The notes: a model not told the origin generated them from the sequence alone. 64,000 nt of DNA from Actinernus sp. WN-2022 (GCA_030867875.1 JAOWCC010001590.1:62001-126000); one strand, 5' to 3'. Shown: positions 10,073-22,230, numbered from the stretch's first letter. Program-made: numbers and translations.

Positions 10073-10928
10073 ATAGACGGCGCCTGGCTACCCAATCAGA
10101 TGGCGAGTTTCCCAATAGACGGACAGACAGCAAGTAATACATTATGGAAGCAAAGTAAGGCATTTTATTCATACATTTGTAATTCTGTCGTATTTCTAGC
10201 TCGTTGAAAAAATATAAACGCTATTAGTATTAGCTAGACATTTAGAGCTTGGGCTGCCTGTGATTTTCATGATTTTTCCCAGTTTCAACATTTCTAAAAC
10301 CGATCAACTTTTAGGATTTAGGATAGGCTTTGCTTGGGCTTTTATTTCATTTTAGTTTTATTTCATTTTCTTTTAAAAATTGCAATGGCAGTCATCGGCC
10401 ACCAAATTGCTCGCTGATTGTCCAAAAACTCGTGAAATCTCGTGACGCACACCACCTGCTTTCTTACTGTAACTCGATTAGGCAAACACCGAAAGTTTGT
10501 TATTTATATTGTAACTGTGAGCTGCGGCTTGTGGGCTTGTAACTAATTGTAATCACGCTATATGTTCGTTACTACTTAAAGTTAAAACTTGCCACCGTAT
10601 TTACACTAATGATCAGCTTTCTAGCTCTTCACTTATTTCTACTTATTTTTTACATATTATACTTATTAGCCGTCAAGATTTAGGTGATGACACGAGACGA
10701 TTTTAACGTTGATTTTTTGCAAAGATTTTAATACACGGTTACACGGACGAGTGGGGTTTCTTTGCTGACGTAGCCTTGTTTTCGTGGGCATAGTGAACAG
10801 GTTTCTGGGACGACGTTGCACGAAAAATCAACGGCGAGGGTGTTACACGAAGCAACTCCATGTAACAAAATTTGGGCAACACTGTTGCAGATATTTGAAG
10901 GTAATTCAAAAACTTGCAACATGTCGGA
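10073..10928. other. intergenic, nothing recognised
   Basis: AT-rich with no recognisable exon or repeat. Confidence 0.35.
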
Positions 10929-11086
10929 AATAGAGGTTTTGCACCACCACGTGATGGCAGCCATGTTGGTGGCCAGAACAATAGAATTTTATTCCTTTGA
11001 GATTTAATTTTTCACATGATTGAACAAATCTCATTGTTCTGGCCACCAACATGGCTGCCATCACGTGGTGGTGCAAAACCTCTATT
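10929..11086. mobile_element. MITE with 54-bp terminal inverted repeats
   Basis: AATAGAGGTTTTGCACCACC opens the element, and its inverse closes it at 11,086; the arms pair almost perfectly for 54 bp through CACGTGATGGCAGCCATGTT. The 50-base loop has no gene. The arms share a CACGTGA(CGTCAT)...GCC(GC)CATGTTGGTG core with elements at 31,855 and 42,898, so a family is likely. Confidence 0.7.
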
Positions 11087-11624
11087 GAGTTAAAAACCGT
11101 CCAGCGCGCCATGTTACACTATGTTAATGTTTTTGCGCAACAATATTACACACTGACAACAAATCGTCGCGTGTACCATAACCTTTAAGTTCATAAAAAA
11201 ATCTAAATTGCCTTGCTGGAAAATAGAAGTGAGGAAATTTCGAGCCAATAAAAAGAGTATACGTATATACAATTAATGTATATTGAATTAATGTTCCAAA
11301 TTCGTGCACAGTACAAAATCCAGGAGTAATTGTGCTCACCAATAAAGCATTGTCATTAGCCAGCACGCTGTGAGCTCATTTGGATTATTAAAAGGGTTAT
11401 AGAGACTTTGTTTGTGTTTTATTGACATATACAGGCTCAAACTTTCTTCATACTTTCGGCCATCGGCCTCCATTCAGCGCGTACCTGTATCACTGTACAA
11501 CTCGTTAATAATTCATGACGTTCTAAGCCAATCCGACTGTAGCATTGCATCACGTGGACATGTAAACTTAATACAATGTCAAGGGTATTCAAGCACGGGG
11601 AGGGATTCAGTGAATCGGTCAATA

Positions 11625-12460
11625 GCGATGTTTCGTGTGTCGTCATCTATTGTCATTAATGTGCCAACCAGTGAACCATTGGTTTCTGACACAAAGCGGG
11701 CTTTACAAATCATGGTTGGACATTAGCATGACAATTGCAATGTTCATCAACACGAAACATCGCTATATAGGGAAATAATCGATACAGAATATTAATATGG
11801 CTTATTACTATTCCGTATATATACAGAATATTAATAACGCTTATTACGTTTCTGTATCAAGTAGAAAATGTATATATAAGCAATAGAAAATGCAATTCAA
11901 AAAATGATAAATCTGAAAGAAAATACATGACAAGATTTTCAAACTAAACTATTTTAATAGCGATACTTACGTCATCTATTGTCATTAATGTGCCAACCAG
12001 AGATCCATTGGTTTCTGACACAAAGCGGGCTTTACAAATCATGGTTGGACATTAGCATAGCAATTGCAATTTTCATCAACACGAAACTCGCTATATAGGG
12101 AAATAATTGATACAGAATATTAATAAGGCTTTTTACTATTCTGTATGTAATATAGATACAGAATATTAATAACGCTTATTACGTTTCTGTATCAAATAGA
12201 AAATGTATATATATGCAATAGAAAATGCAATTCAAATAATGATAAATCTGAAAGAAAATACATGACAAGTTTTTGAAACTAAACTATTTTAAAAGCGATA
12301 CTTACTGCCACGTCATCTATTGTCATTAATGTGCCCACCAGAGATCCATTGGTTCCTGACACAAAGCGGCCTTTTGAAATCATGGTTGGCACATTAGCAT
12401 AGCAATTGCAATGTTTATCAACACTAAGTATCGCTATAAAGACAAAGTAAACACAAATCA
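11625..12460 (-). repeat. three tandem copies of an exon-like unit (329-341 bp spacing)
   Basis: The block starting GTCATCTATTGTCATTAATG recurs at 11,642, 11,971 and 12,312, each with the same AT-rich spacer (CAGAATATTAATA, CGCTTATTACGTTTCTGTAT). On the minus strand each unit looks like an exon between TATAG and GTAAGTATCG. Copies 1 and 2 have lost one base (TTGGACATT against TTGGCACATT), which breaks the frame; copy 3 is intact and listed separately. A fourth, degenerate copy lies at 47,995-48,120. Confidence 0.65.
12306..12433 (-). CDS. possible coding exon of unknown function
   Basis: On the minus strand a pyrimidine-rich acceptor (TTTACTTTGTCTTTATAG) precedes 128 bases open in one frame and ending at a strong donor (GCA|GTAAGTATCG). 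The peptide contains VDKHCNCYANVPTM and [19 protein letters not shown]. The second part faintly recalls the start of cadherin-like repeats (NGT.VGTL.T.D), but I do not recognise a family. Because degenerate copies lie beside it and at 48 kb, it may be a repeat-borne exon rather than a host gene. Confidence 0.35.
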
Positions 12461-12479
12461 CAATAAAGTAGTGACTCAG

Positions 12480-12621
12480 CTGGATTATTTCCTAGAACTT
12501 TCTCCTTCCACATATGATTAAGCGCCTCGTCGTCTTCAGTCACTTCTTCTAGCTCCGCCATTATAGTCTTCTGACGGTCCCACACTTCGTTGCATCTTTC
12601 ATCCCCGCATCTAGAACTTTC
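12480..12621 (-). CDS. possible acidic exon, unknown protein
   Basis: After the acceptor TTTTGTACATTTAG the minus strand stays open with the peptide beginning ESSRCGDERCNEVWDRQK and continuing IMAELEEVTEDDEAL, NHMWKEKVLGNN. The Trp/acidic pattern is protein-like and the codon choice reasonable, but no clear donor follows; reading runs on to a TAG near 12,430. A resemblance to the VEFS-box region of Polycomb SUZ12-type proteins (DRQ...VT.D...HMW) is weak and unproven. Confidence 0.35.
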
Positions 12622-13308
12622 CTAAATGTACAAAACCTAACCAGAAAACGACAAGAGAAAATTAACACAAAGTACAACGATTTAAAACAACAACTCATAC
12701 TCAATAAAAATGACTAAATTAAAGTAACATCCTTTGATCTCCCTTGGCCAAAATGTTGAAGCAATATAATCAAATATAACGTTTTGGGTGGATAACGACC
12801 GCCTTACTATTACCAACAGCAGACGTCCTTCCTCTAACGATTTTAGTTTGGGGAGCGAAAGCGAGAAAGCGACATGTTTCCTCGTCAACTTCGTAGACGA
12901 AATGACAATGACAATGAAAAACTAAAACTACTTTCTGATATTTGCATACGCGTTTCGATTCTGTACAATGTTCAATTATTCACTAATCAAATGAAACCCG
13001 ACCCCCGACCCCCGGGACATGTAGCATTTACACAGTGTTACATTTTGACCTTTCCCCCGCCCATCGGGGGCAGTTGGCTGTTACAATACCCGCCCTTGTG
13101 GCCACGACATGTGCTTCAGAATTTTCAATTACGAGGAGGCATTGAGAAATTCAATATACATAAGCTTCATTATCATATTACACGTACGGCCCCGCGCGCG
13201 CTTTCCTTTCAAAACCATTTACAAAAGTCACGTGATGAGGGGCCGGACGTGTATGGCGGAAGCGGGCCAAAAAAAGCCGGCGAGGTCTGTACGTCATCAC
13301 GACCTCGA

Positions 13309-13353
<45 letters not shown>

Positions 13354-13465
13354 CTAATCTGTTGTTCCATTATTTGAAAAAATACATTTTCTGAAGCACA
13401 CTTTCTATTACTATATTTTCTTATTATTATCGTCGACATCGACCCGTTCGCCGCATGTGATACAC

Positions 13466-13559
13466 CAAACGCTTGGCTTGCTTGGGACAAAAACTCACTT
13501 ATAGTGGAATTTCTATCCACAACCACAACTTTGGTACGATTATTATAATGAAGAAGCAC
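13466..13559 (-). CDS. possible coding exon with ubiquitin/PB1-like start
   Basis: A good acceptor (TATTTACTTCTCATATCAG) precedes VLLHYNNRTKVVVVDRNSTI and then SEFLSQASQAFG, with a GTGTAT donor possible after the last residue. The alternating hydrophobic strand, turn and amphipathic helix resemble ubiquitin-like or PB1-like folds. The longer frame (13,209-13,718) extends into low-quality sequence on both sides, so only this core is supported. Confidence 0.35.
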
Positions 13560-13599
13560 CTGATATGAGAAGTAAATACATGCATTACAACCGAAATTC

Positions 13600-14926
13600 G
13601 TGAATAATGGCGACAGAGATCGCATAAGTTTGAATATGTATGATGATTGAATATTTATAAACTGATCACTACATGAATAATTCATGTGAAAACGAATTGC
13701 TACGGAAATAGAGAGCAAAAAATCGGGAAAATACAGTCTTGAAGCATTAATAAACCAAGCGTTTAGGACTAAAAATAGCGATGGGTAAAAAAAGGGATGA
13801 TTTCAAAGGATGCAACTTGCCTTTTCCAGCATTGTTGATGCTCGGGCCCAGTCCCGCTCTGTCGTGGCTGGCGTTACAACTACCGCTGAAATCCCCGCAA
13901 ATTTTGCAAATCGTTACTTTCCCCGTTCCACTGGAGAAATGCAGCGTTAAATGTGCATTATTCCACGGCCATGTCCCCGTTAATGCCCCGCTATGTCCCG
14001 GGCGTCGAGGGGCCGGGGTTTCAATTGACTGCATTAGCTTTCGGTGCAGAAGTCACAACATATCAAACTTCCGTTTAACAAAAGGTCACTAGACGTGAGT
14101 CACGCTCACGCCCCCTCCGGGAGTTCACTCAATTGTTTGCCAAAATTACGCATTTTTCTTGCAATTTGTTAATTTTATGCCTTGTAAATAAAAAATATAT
14201 AAAACCTATGAACGAAATACAAAACAATAATGTCTTTTCTCTGTAGTTTTAATAGTTTAAACCCCATAGTCGCTTATTTTCCGCGGTCAATTTGCAATTG
14301 TTTTCGACCGGTTGCCCTAAGAGGCTACTAGCCCTATTAAAGAGGCTGGATGTCTGAGATTTCGATTAGAGTAATTCCCTTGTCCTCGGCTGTAGCACGG
14401 ACACATTTCGTGACACTAATAATATTAAGCAAACATTGATAAGCAAACATTGGTGTTATGAGTCGAATTTAGGACTTATATTTACGTAATTATTTTAACT
14501 GCTGATAGACAGTCTTGGTTTCTTTCTGTAAAATATTTTACTGTCGTTGTGAGTCCTCTCCCTCGAACATACCCTGTTCAACACAAACCTCTATCCGCAA
14601 CAGCTGGATCGTCCCGCTTTCGATCGTCTCAGAATATAATTTTCTCTTAACTTCTCGATATAATCCCGCAAAATAAGACTGACCAGTTTGTCAGGGAAAC
14701 TCTGAACTGTCTGAAGGAACCCTAAGGTCTTTCAATGCGAATACTTATAATAAGAGCGGGCTATATACTGAGTTTCGTCACCGAATGGTACCACTTATCA
14801 GTATTTTTACTCGCTCCCTCATCGTAAAGTTTATTATCCTTTTTGTCTTTTTCCTCATTATTTGTGACGAATTCGACGAAATCTTGTCGATAAATTTTAT
14901 ATTGCATAGGGATTTGGATTCACCAC
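13600..14926. other. intergenic, mostly unassigned
   Basis: A GC-rich stretch with repeated CCCCG steps (13,840-14,010) stands out in AT-rich surroundings. No supported exon. Frames on both strands at 13,747-14,092 mirror one another and lack domain character. Confidence 0.35.
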
Positions 14927-15176
14927 AGACAGCCCAGACTCGACATATATTTCTCGCTTTTTGGGTTACCTGTGGTGTGTTTCATAAGCGATCTCGAAAG
15001 AGTTCATATAATTGCTCCTTGTGAATTCTCTTTTCCGATTCCTACGAAATAAATCTTCAATAATAAAAGATTGATTCTTAATGAAGTTTTGTGAGTGGTT
15101 TTGGGGTGATTTGGGGACTTCTAAAGCAGTTTGTTAGACCTCGAGGTTTTGACAGTTGGCCGCGTGTCTACTTCAA
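14927..15176 (+). repeat. dispersed repeat, uninterrupted copy
   Basis: About 245 bases from CCACAGACAGCCCAGACTCG to GGCCGCGTGTCTAC recur, with few changes, as two separated pieces at 16,142-16,167 and 19,285-19,517. Its start folds on itself (CCACAG.CAGCCCA with TGGGTTACCTGTGG). This copy shows what the other looked like before a 3.1-kb insertion. Confidence 0.75.
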
Positions 15177-15852
15177 GTCTTTGAAGCTTTCAGTATTTGA
15201 GATACGATTTTGTTTTTTTACGGTATTTTATAAGGTACGCGAACGACAGCTAACTGGTTGAATGGTGAATTCCTCACCTGGTGATGAAAGGTCTGGGTAT
15301 TTCGTCATAATAACTACATTTTTTTATTTTTTTTATTTAAACAATATTTGGGCTTTACGTTTGCCCCAAGAGCTCTAAGCTCATCATGGGGGCTCACGTG
15401 AATTAATTTATACAATGTTGACCACGAAGAAGCACAGAACAAACACAACGAGAAAGGAAAAAATAAATAAATAAAAACTAAAATGACAAATTACATCTCT
15501 TAATTAAAACGTCCAGATTTTTTCATAACTACAATGAACAACAGTCTCGCTTTAAAGTCTCGGGCTCGGATTTTGAAAACGCAAGTCACTCGGCGCCTCG
15601 CAAAGTCTCGGCCCTTAACAGTGTTCAATTAGCTTTCGTTGCACAAATTTCAGAGTGTTAGCCGAGCGAGGCCGAAGGCCGAGCGACCGGAGCCGAGTGC
15701 GTCAGCACGAGAGCCTGCAATCGTCCGCAGAGCGTGTGCGTGTGCGTGTCAATGTCAAAGAAATGTCAAGTAAACAACCAATCAGGTACAACTGGAAACG
15801 GACTCCGCCATAAAAGCACCAACAACGTGTGTTTCCCGCGTTTTTTGTGAAC
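15177..15852 (+). promoter_or_regulatory. upstream region of the ZAD-like exon, partly GC/CpG-rich
   Basis: The left half is AT-rich with poly-T (15,318-15,340) and looks like a decayed repeat. From 15,540 to 15,850 CpG is frequent (CTCGGGCTCGGATTTTG, GCCGAGCGAGGCCGAAGGCC), which could mark a promoter for the exon starting at 15,853. No TATA box is obvious. Confidence 0.3.
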
Positions 15853-16122
15853 ATGTCAGATGACAATCCTAGCGTAGTATGCAGATTTTGCAAAGTCGTT
15901 TTCAAAACCAAGTTCGGGAAATTCTCAGAAAAAACGAGTGGACATTCCTTGTCGATAAACTTGTTTCAGGAGTCGAAGAATAAGGAGATTTTAGGGCTTG
16001 TTATAGCCGAAGTTTGTGCGGGAGCTGGCATTGTTTTGAAACAGGACGACTCAAAATTTTCGAGTCGGGTCTGCAATCCGTGTGGACTCAAAATTAAGAA
16101 CTTAGGCAAACTCTTCAGTTAC
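15853..16122 (+). CDS. first exon of a ZAD-like zinc-binding protein
   Basis: The ATG at 15,853 (MSDDNPSVVCRFCKVVF) opens a frame with paired cysteines CRFC at the start and CNPC about 60 residues later (SSRVCNPCGLKIKNLGKLF). This spacing is that of ZAD-like zinc-binding domains, which mediate protein pairing in animal zinc-finger proteins and occur in cnidarian genes. A donor TAC|GTATGT ends the exon at 16,122; continuation past it is probably intron. Downstream exons were not found; the intron appears to hold a repeat and a DNA transposon. An upstream in-frame ATG at 15,829 is less likely, since ACATGTC gives the compact start. Confidence 0.6.
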
Positions 16123-16167
16123 GTATGTAATGTAGCTGAAACCACAGGCAGCCCAGACTCGGCATAT

Positions 16168-19100
16168 ATATGTCTGTTTCTGTTTAAAACCATGGATCAT
16201 AAAAAGACTGGATTGGGCACGCGCTGACGTGATGGCCGCAACCAAGTGGAAAATCGTGACGTCACATGTAAACAAACATTTTCGTAATTTCTCGGCGCGC
16301 GCGATTTCGCGAGTAGCTTGGAAAATAAACATCGAAGAGAAAAAGATTAAGCCCTGAAGGATGGAGATCGGAGAAAACTTCGAGGGGTGCTCAAACGGCT
16401 TGTTTTCGGAGGAGAAAACGCAGCTAAAGGAGAATGAATTTAATACGAAGTTGCCGATAGCTGTCGTTCTAGCAATTCCGAAAGTGAGAGTGAAATATTA
16501 GTGTTTAGTGTGCAGAAAGGTCTATCATACTAAATGTTGGTTCATGATAAGACACGTAGGAAGCTATATGGAGCTATTAATATCAAACCGCGAAAAAAGC
16601 AAAAATTGTCAGAACATCAAACGAAATGCCATAAGTGAAAACACGAGTATTCTCTCTATTCATTCTATCGCGTGACTGTGTACGAACTCGTTTGAAAGGT
16701 CCTTGTTGATGAAGTTGATAAAAGCCGAAGGGGAATAACGACGACATTCGTTATAACCAAATAAACTCCCACAAACAACCGTAGGGTCTAATCATGCAAA
16801 GTCAGGACCTGGCTAAATCACCGAGAATTGGAATTTAGCGTGTCGTTTTTGTGGATGGAGGAAAACCGGAGAACGCAAAGAAAAATCCTCGGAGCAAGGA
16901 CAATCGATACCAACAAATTAATAATAATAATAATAAAGACTTTATTTATGGGGGGTAACACATAATAGTGCAGAACACTAATAAACTTGTGGCGCTAAAA
17001 AACTAACCCAGTACAACCACAAGATTGCATTCCTCCAAAAGGCCTATAATTGGATTAGAAAAGTGAGGTATTCTATAAGTTTCCCACCCACAGTCACACC
17101 CCTTCCCCATACTATTTTCCCAGCACATTCAGTGATTTTTAGATTGTGGATTTTTCGGAAAAAAATGTCTATTGTTGAGGCCTTTCATTTTGTTCTGAAA
17201 CCCAAATGGGTATATTTAATAAGTATCCCAAAGGAGAAAGCTTGGTAACATGTTTTTGCTGGGTTTATTTATTTGTGAAGGCAATAATATGTTATACTGT
17301 TAGTACACTTTGAATTATGACCTCTGGGTACAGTATATTAAATTAGATGATAATACTTGTGGTTTGTACAAATCATAACTTATATTCCATTCTAGCTAGC
17401 TGCATGGATGATATATGCTATTTAAATCTGTATATCTGAAGTGAACTAAGATACACATGAACAGTGAAAACAATAAAACATTTTTTATTGAACTCTCAGA
17501 CTTACTGTACATAAAATTATAGTTCATGTACTGTACAACATAGTAACCTTGACAATAAACCTATCAAAATGATCTTATAGTCAGATGTAATATAACTGAA
17601 AATAAATTATTAGAAATGAAGATTTGGGACTCAGTTAGAATTAGCATAGATCTGAACCATCAAGTTTCATTGAAAATTATCACTCTAGCTCAGACTATTA
17701 AACATGCCTAATTTACATAGCAGAAACCTTGCTTATCGACTCTTCTGACATGGTGCAGGACTTGATTGACAGTAATGCTTGCCCACTTGCCCAGGACAAC
17801 TAAAAAGTTAAACCGGGCAGGTAATTTTTGTACCTAGACAACCAGATCTCAAGGCAACCAGCATAAAATCTAATGTCGAGCACTGTGCTGGCCATGTTGA
17901 TTAACTGACTCCCAGGAGGATAAAAAATATTTGTTTTTTTTGCTAGTCTAAAGTTGTTGTGAAACTGCACAATACTTCAGGGCATTAACCAACAAAGATA
18001 TTTTTAAATAATAAATGTGCAGTATTTTTTCCAAAAATAAAACCTTGTTCACATGCTAACTTATATTAGTTCTCTGGGAGACTGCTTGCACTATTGGTTA
18101 CGAAGTATGTATACAGTGTTACTGTAAATACAACCCTTGTATTATAGCTTAATTTTTGGGGATTATTTTCATGAGGAGTAAATCTCAAAATTTTAATGCC
18201 ATCTCTATGGGGGATTATGAAATGTCTTGAGAACTTTTATAATTTCTCATCTCGCCCCTCTTCCTCCATAAATAATGAATGGTCCATATAAAGTTTTGAA
18301 TCATGGAGTCATGATATGAAAATAAAAACATTCAAGTTCCCTGTAAAATCTGCATGTACTGATGTAGACTACTTCTTTTAACACATGCATGTACATGTAA
18401 TATGGAACATAAGAAAGAGTTATGAATGTTTGGCAATTAAGTTCCACTGGTTATTATAAGTAAACCATCATTTGATATAGAACTGTGAATACATAACAAT
18501 AGTTGTAGATAGTAGGCTAATTTCAGATGAAGGAACATTGTGAATAGTAAACTGAAATTCAATGGAAGACCACAAGGAGGTAATCTCGATCTGCAGTAGA
18601 TTCACTGGGGCATCCCTGGTGATTTAACTTTCTCTCAACCATCTTGACATATGTCTAAGTGGATAAAATTAAGTAACATTTACATTTTGTTCCGCATAAC
18701 AACCTTGACATAAGCTACACCACTATCCTCAAAAGTCGCCAAGTTGGTACATAATTTGCAGCTTCAAATTACAACCCTAACTCGTAAAACTATGTCTAAG
18801 CCACAATTTGATGCAAATACAATCAAGTAAAGGAGAATTTGAACAACGACAACGTGAAAAACTAACAAATAATTGTGTCACAAAATACACAACATTCTTC
18901 CAAATTTGGCCCTAAAAAGGCCCGTTTTTGGGATGCGATTTTCTCCAAAACAGAATAAAATGAAAGTAAACAACAACAAGAAGTTTCTCGTGTGGCTTAG
19001 GCGGGTTGGAATTGTCGTAAAACAACGGAAAAAGAAAATATTGCTACTTAAAAGTGAGAAGAGCACTAAAACACGACCAAAAGAACGGAAGTAAAGGCAA

Positions 19101-19290
19101 AGAAACAGCGAAAAACCTTTACCTACGTACGCCACTCTTCACGTCACGATTTTCCACTATGATTGAGCCATGTTGAAGTAGAGTATCAGCCAATCAGCAA
19201 ACCGGAAACACCCCACGTGACCTGTAGTTTCCAATCCAGTCTTTTTATGATCCATGTTAAAACCAAGTAATAAACAGAAACAGACATATA
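16168..19290. mobile_element. 3.1-kb non-autonomous DNA transposon, TA-type insertion
   Basis: The ends are inverted: TATGTCTGTTTCTGTTTA at the left, TAAACAGAAACAGACATA at the right. ATGGATCATAAAAAGACTGG near the left end and its inverse near the right extend the similarity, as does GTGGAAAATCGTGACGT, over 110-150 imperfect bases. The insertion splits a repeat whose empty version is at 14,927-15,176; the junction bases (ATAT) suggest a TA or TATA duplication. The interior has no transposase frame. At 16,919-17,000 a (TAA)n run plus ACTTTATTTATGG looks like the 3' end of a nested minus-strand LINE. Confidence 0.65.
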
Positions 19291-19517
19291 TTTCCCGCCT
19301 TTTGGGTTACCTGTGGTATGTTTCATAAGCGATCTCGGAAGAGCAGTTACATAATTGCTCCTTGTGAATTCTCTTTTCCGATTCCTACGAAATAAATCTT
19401 CAATAATAAAAGATTGATACTTAATGAAATTTTGTGAGTGGTTTTGGGGTGATTTGGGGACTTCTAAAGCAGTTTATTAGGCCTCGAGGTTTTGACCGTT
19501 GGCCGCGTGTCTACCTC
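19285..19517 (+). repeat. right part of the interrupted dispersed repeat
   Basis: This piece matches 14,943-15,176 (TTTTGGGTTACCTGTGG, GTGATTTGGGGACTTCTAAA). Together with 16,142-16,167 it forms one repeat copy split by the 3.1-kb transposon. Confidence 0.75.
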
Positions 19518-19869
19518 ATAGCTACAAATATACACAAGGTATGCAGCTTCGAGCCGCTTTTCATCGATGTCACCTCACTCGCCGCCGAAATTCGACAAGA
19601 AATTCAAATCGATTTCGCCTCTGCTTTCGGCACACAAATCCAGACATGTGTAAGCACTTCTCATCCACGTTTCAGGCCAAACAACGTGAAAACGGCCTGG
19701 AAAATAAATTCCGAATTCAAAATATTTCTCTCGGTATGTGATCTGCAGATTGATCGGTCCACAAATCAGCGGTAGACATCGCAGGCGGTGCTTTCAAGAT
19801 GCGTGGGCATGGCAACTACATCTTGAAAGCACGAAATAAATACCAAGAATTTTAAAAGCTCATCAATAT

Positions 19870-20440
19870 TTATATTTTCTTTTAGTTTGGCTTCTTACTT
19901 CTGAACTTCCTAACCACATAGCTTCCGTTTTACTTTGATTCACTTTCAAGCCGGAAGATTGTTCAAATCTATCAAGCAAGCTCAGTAGGACATTATTCAA
20001 GGATTTTGGCTTTTAAAAAGACAGTAAGGTCGTCAGCGAATATATTAATGTTAATTTCTTCATGGCCGAACTCAAGTCCTTTAATGTTTTGTTGTTTTCC
20101 CGAATAGAAATCGCCAGTGTATCTAAAGCGATAGTAAATAAGTAAGCAGATAAATGATCTCCCTGTACCTTTAGTAACCTCAATATAATTTGTTGCATAG
20201 CCATTATTTAGAACTGAACTTGATATTTTTGTGTAGAATGTTCTAACCCATTTAATAAAGGAATCTCCAATCTCGTTTTAAAGAGCTAATTCAATTCAAA
20301 GAATCGAAAGCTTTTTCGAAGTCAGTAGTCACAAGAAGGCCAGGTATTTTAAAACACTTTGTGTATTCTATGATGTCATCAATGTTGCGAGCTGCGTCAA
20401 AGATCGTGCGACCTTTAACAAACGCATTCGATAACATACG
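19870..20440 (-). pseudogene. LINE reverse transcriptase fragment (L1/Tx1-like)
   Basis: On the minus strand the motifs appear in order: AFVKGRTIFDAARNIDDII, GLLVTTDFEKAFDSLN (motif A), GDHLSAYLFTIALDTLAI (motif B region) and IFADDLTVFLKAKI (motif C). Frame breaks separate them, and both ends are missing. TDFEKAFDSL and FADDLT fit the L1/Tx1 group, unlike the CR1/L2-type LINE at 1.7-5.3 kb. Confidence 0.7.
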
Positions 20441-20452
20441 CATTCCATCGAA

Positions 20453-20540
20453 CAATGGCACCAAGTCGAGATTCGGTTCGACAAAAATACAGTAAATGTA
20501 TGAAAATGTCTACTCCAATCTTGACTTGGTGCCATTGTTC
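20453..20540. repeat. hairpin AACAATGGCACCAAGTC
   Basis: AACAATGGCACCAAGTC at 20,453 and its inverse GACTTGGTGCCATTGTT at about 20,523 form a 17-bp stem with a 53-base loop, abutting the LINE fragment. It is probably a tiny MITE. Confidence 0.5.
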
Positions 20541-20616
20541 GTGGGCATTGTAGCGCAATGCCGGAAAATATCTATTTTACTTCAATTTTCAGGAAAATAT
20601 TTCGTAGGTAGATCCC

Positions 20617-21201
20617 GGGAGGGGGGGTACTCCTGTTTGTGACGTATTATGTATGTGCCGCCCGGGTGGGTCAGGGTTTTGAGCTCAGTTTGGGCAGGTA
20701 GGGTCAGGGTTTTGACCTGATTTGGGCAGATCAGGGTCAGGATTTGAGTATAATTTGGGTGCAGTCAGGGTCAGGGTCAGGGTTCAGTATTTTTTAGGCA
20801 GTTCTTTTTTTTTAGCTACTATGTCAAAAAAAAGACCTTCTGTTGCCGCATTTTTATCGCCTGCCTACATGCAAGCACTGAGGTTCCCATACATCGTGAC
20901 GCCGCTAATTTTATCTATGTACTTCATCTGCTGATTTGTTTACCCAATGCCACGTCCCGACTTGAAATGTTCCGTATTTTGCATGAAATCCCGGTACGCG
21001 GTAGACCGGCCAGGATATATATCCGACCGTGTTTTGAAAACAATTTAAAGAAGGGGCAATCAGGGTTTTTTTTCCCCAAAAAGGGGGCAATCAGGGTTTT
21101 GGAGCTCGGATTGGGTCAAACAGGGTCAGGGTTTGAGCCTCTTGGCCTCACATACATACCCATTTTTCATGTAAGTACCCCCCCCCCCCCCCCCCCCGGG
21201 A
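20617..21201. mobile_element. GGGTCAGGG-rich element with G/C-run ends
   Basis: It starts CCCGGGAGGGGGGGTACTCC and ends with the inverse AGTACCCCCC...CCCGGGAGG (21,173-21,201). Inside are many GGGTCAGGGTTTTGA units. A second, truncated copy sits at 39,499-39,665 and shares CTCCTGTTTGTGACGTATTA and GGGCAGATCAGGGTCAGG. No transposase is encoded, although a frame at 20,722-21,206 is open by chance. Confidence 0.6.
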
Positions 21202-22230
21202 GGTAGATAAAGAACAATGTCAACTTCCAGGCTTGATTTAAAAAAATCTGCTATTGATCTTTAGATGTTGGAGTTCTGTTCGTTTGTACGTTTACAGAGT
21301 TTGACTTCGATGCTACGCACTGCGGGGAACAAGAATAGAATGTATTATACGTATTATTAGAAGTCCATGACCAGAAGTCTCGACATCTCATTCTGGGTCT
21401 TGGCCCATCAGTTTACGGTATAATCTATTTTTAGAAAACGATTCTCGCTAAATCGATAGCCAAGCGTATTGCACCTAATTGCACCAGCAAATCTGATTGG
21501 TCCAAAACATGAAAGCTTTTGTTCTAATGAGAGATCTAAGTTGTGTTTATAAAAGAAACATGGATGATATTGTTTTCACCCACGAAAGTTCTAAAACAAA
21601 AGATTATACATGTATATATATATAAACTGTTTTTCCAAAAGCTAGCAGCTAATTTCATTACTTTCTTGCACAGTGCTGGTAAACATGCAGTCAGGACAAC
21701 ATGTCATCAGGATGTCTCAAAATAAATTTAACAGCCATATGTAGCTATATATAGCCCATAATATATCAGTCTTTAGGGTGGGGGTGGGGGTGTGGTGGTA
21801 CAGGGGCGGGGGTGTGCACCAGGCACGAACCAGGCAAATTGGCACCTACGTTCCCAATCCAACATTTATATTTTTTAATTACTGGCCACGTGAATCAGAG
21901 CTCTGTTTTGCCCTCTCGGACAGGTGTCCACTCATAACCTCCGTGCATGTACTGGGATCTTGGTGTCTGAAATGTCTGATCAATGCAGCTTTCCCAGTAT
22001 CATGCAGTCGACGTTTTAGATAACCTTTTAAATGCCAATCGAGGACTGTCTGTATAGGGCGTCATGTCTGTATTGGGCATTATATGTTCAGCTTACACTG
22101 CATGGCATATATGTATGTGTGCGCATGGCCGCGTACATGTATCTGCAACTTAATTAGTAGATTGACAACTGATTTTTAATTTCTCCTGTATTTATTACTT
22201 TTTATCGGGTAGCCCTTACTATTTGTGGAA
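21202..22230. other. intergenic, nothing recognised
   Basis: No supported exon. A G-rich run (GGGTGGGGGTGTGGTGGTAC) occurs at 21,778-21,815. Confidence 0.35.

Noticed and set aside
13209..13718. Single 169-residue gene
   Set aside because: Only a 94-base core has exon character and splice borders; the rest is low-complexity or unlike protein.
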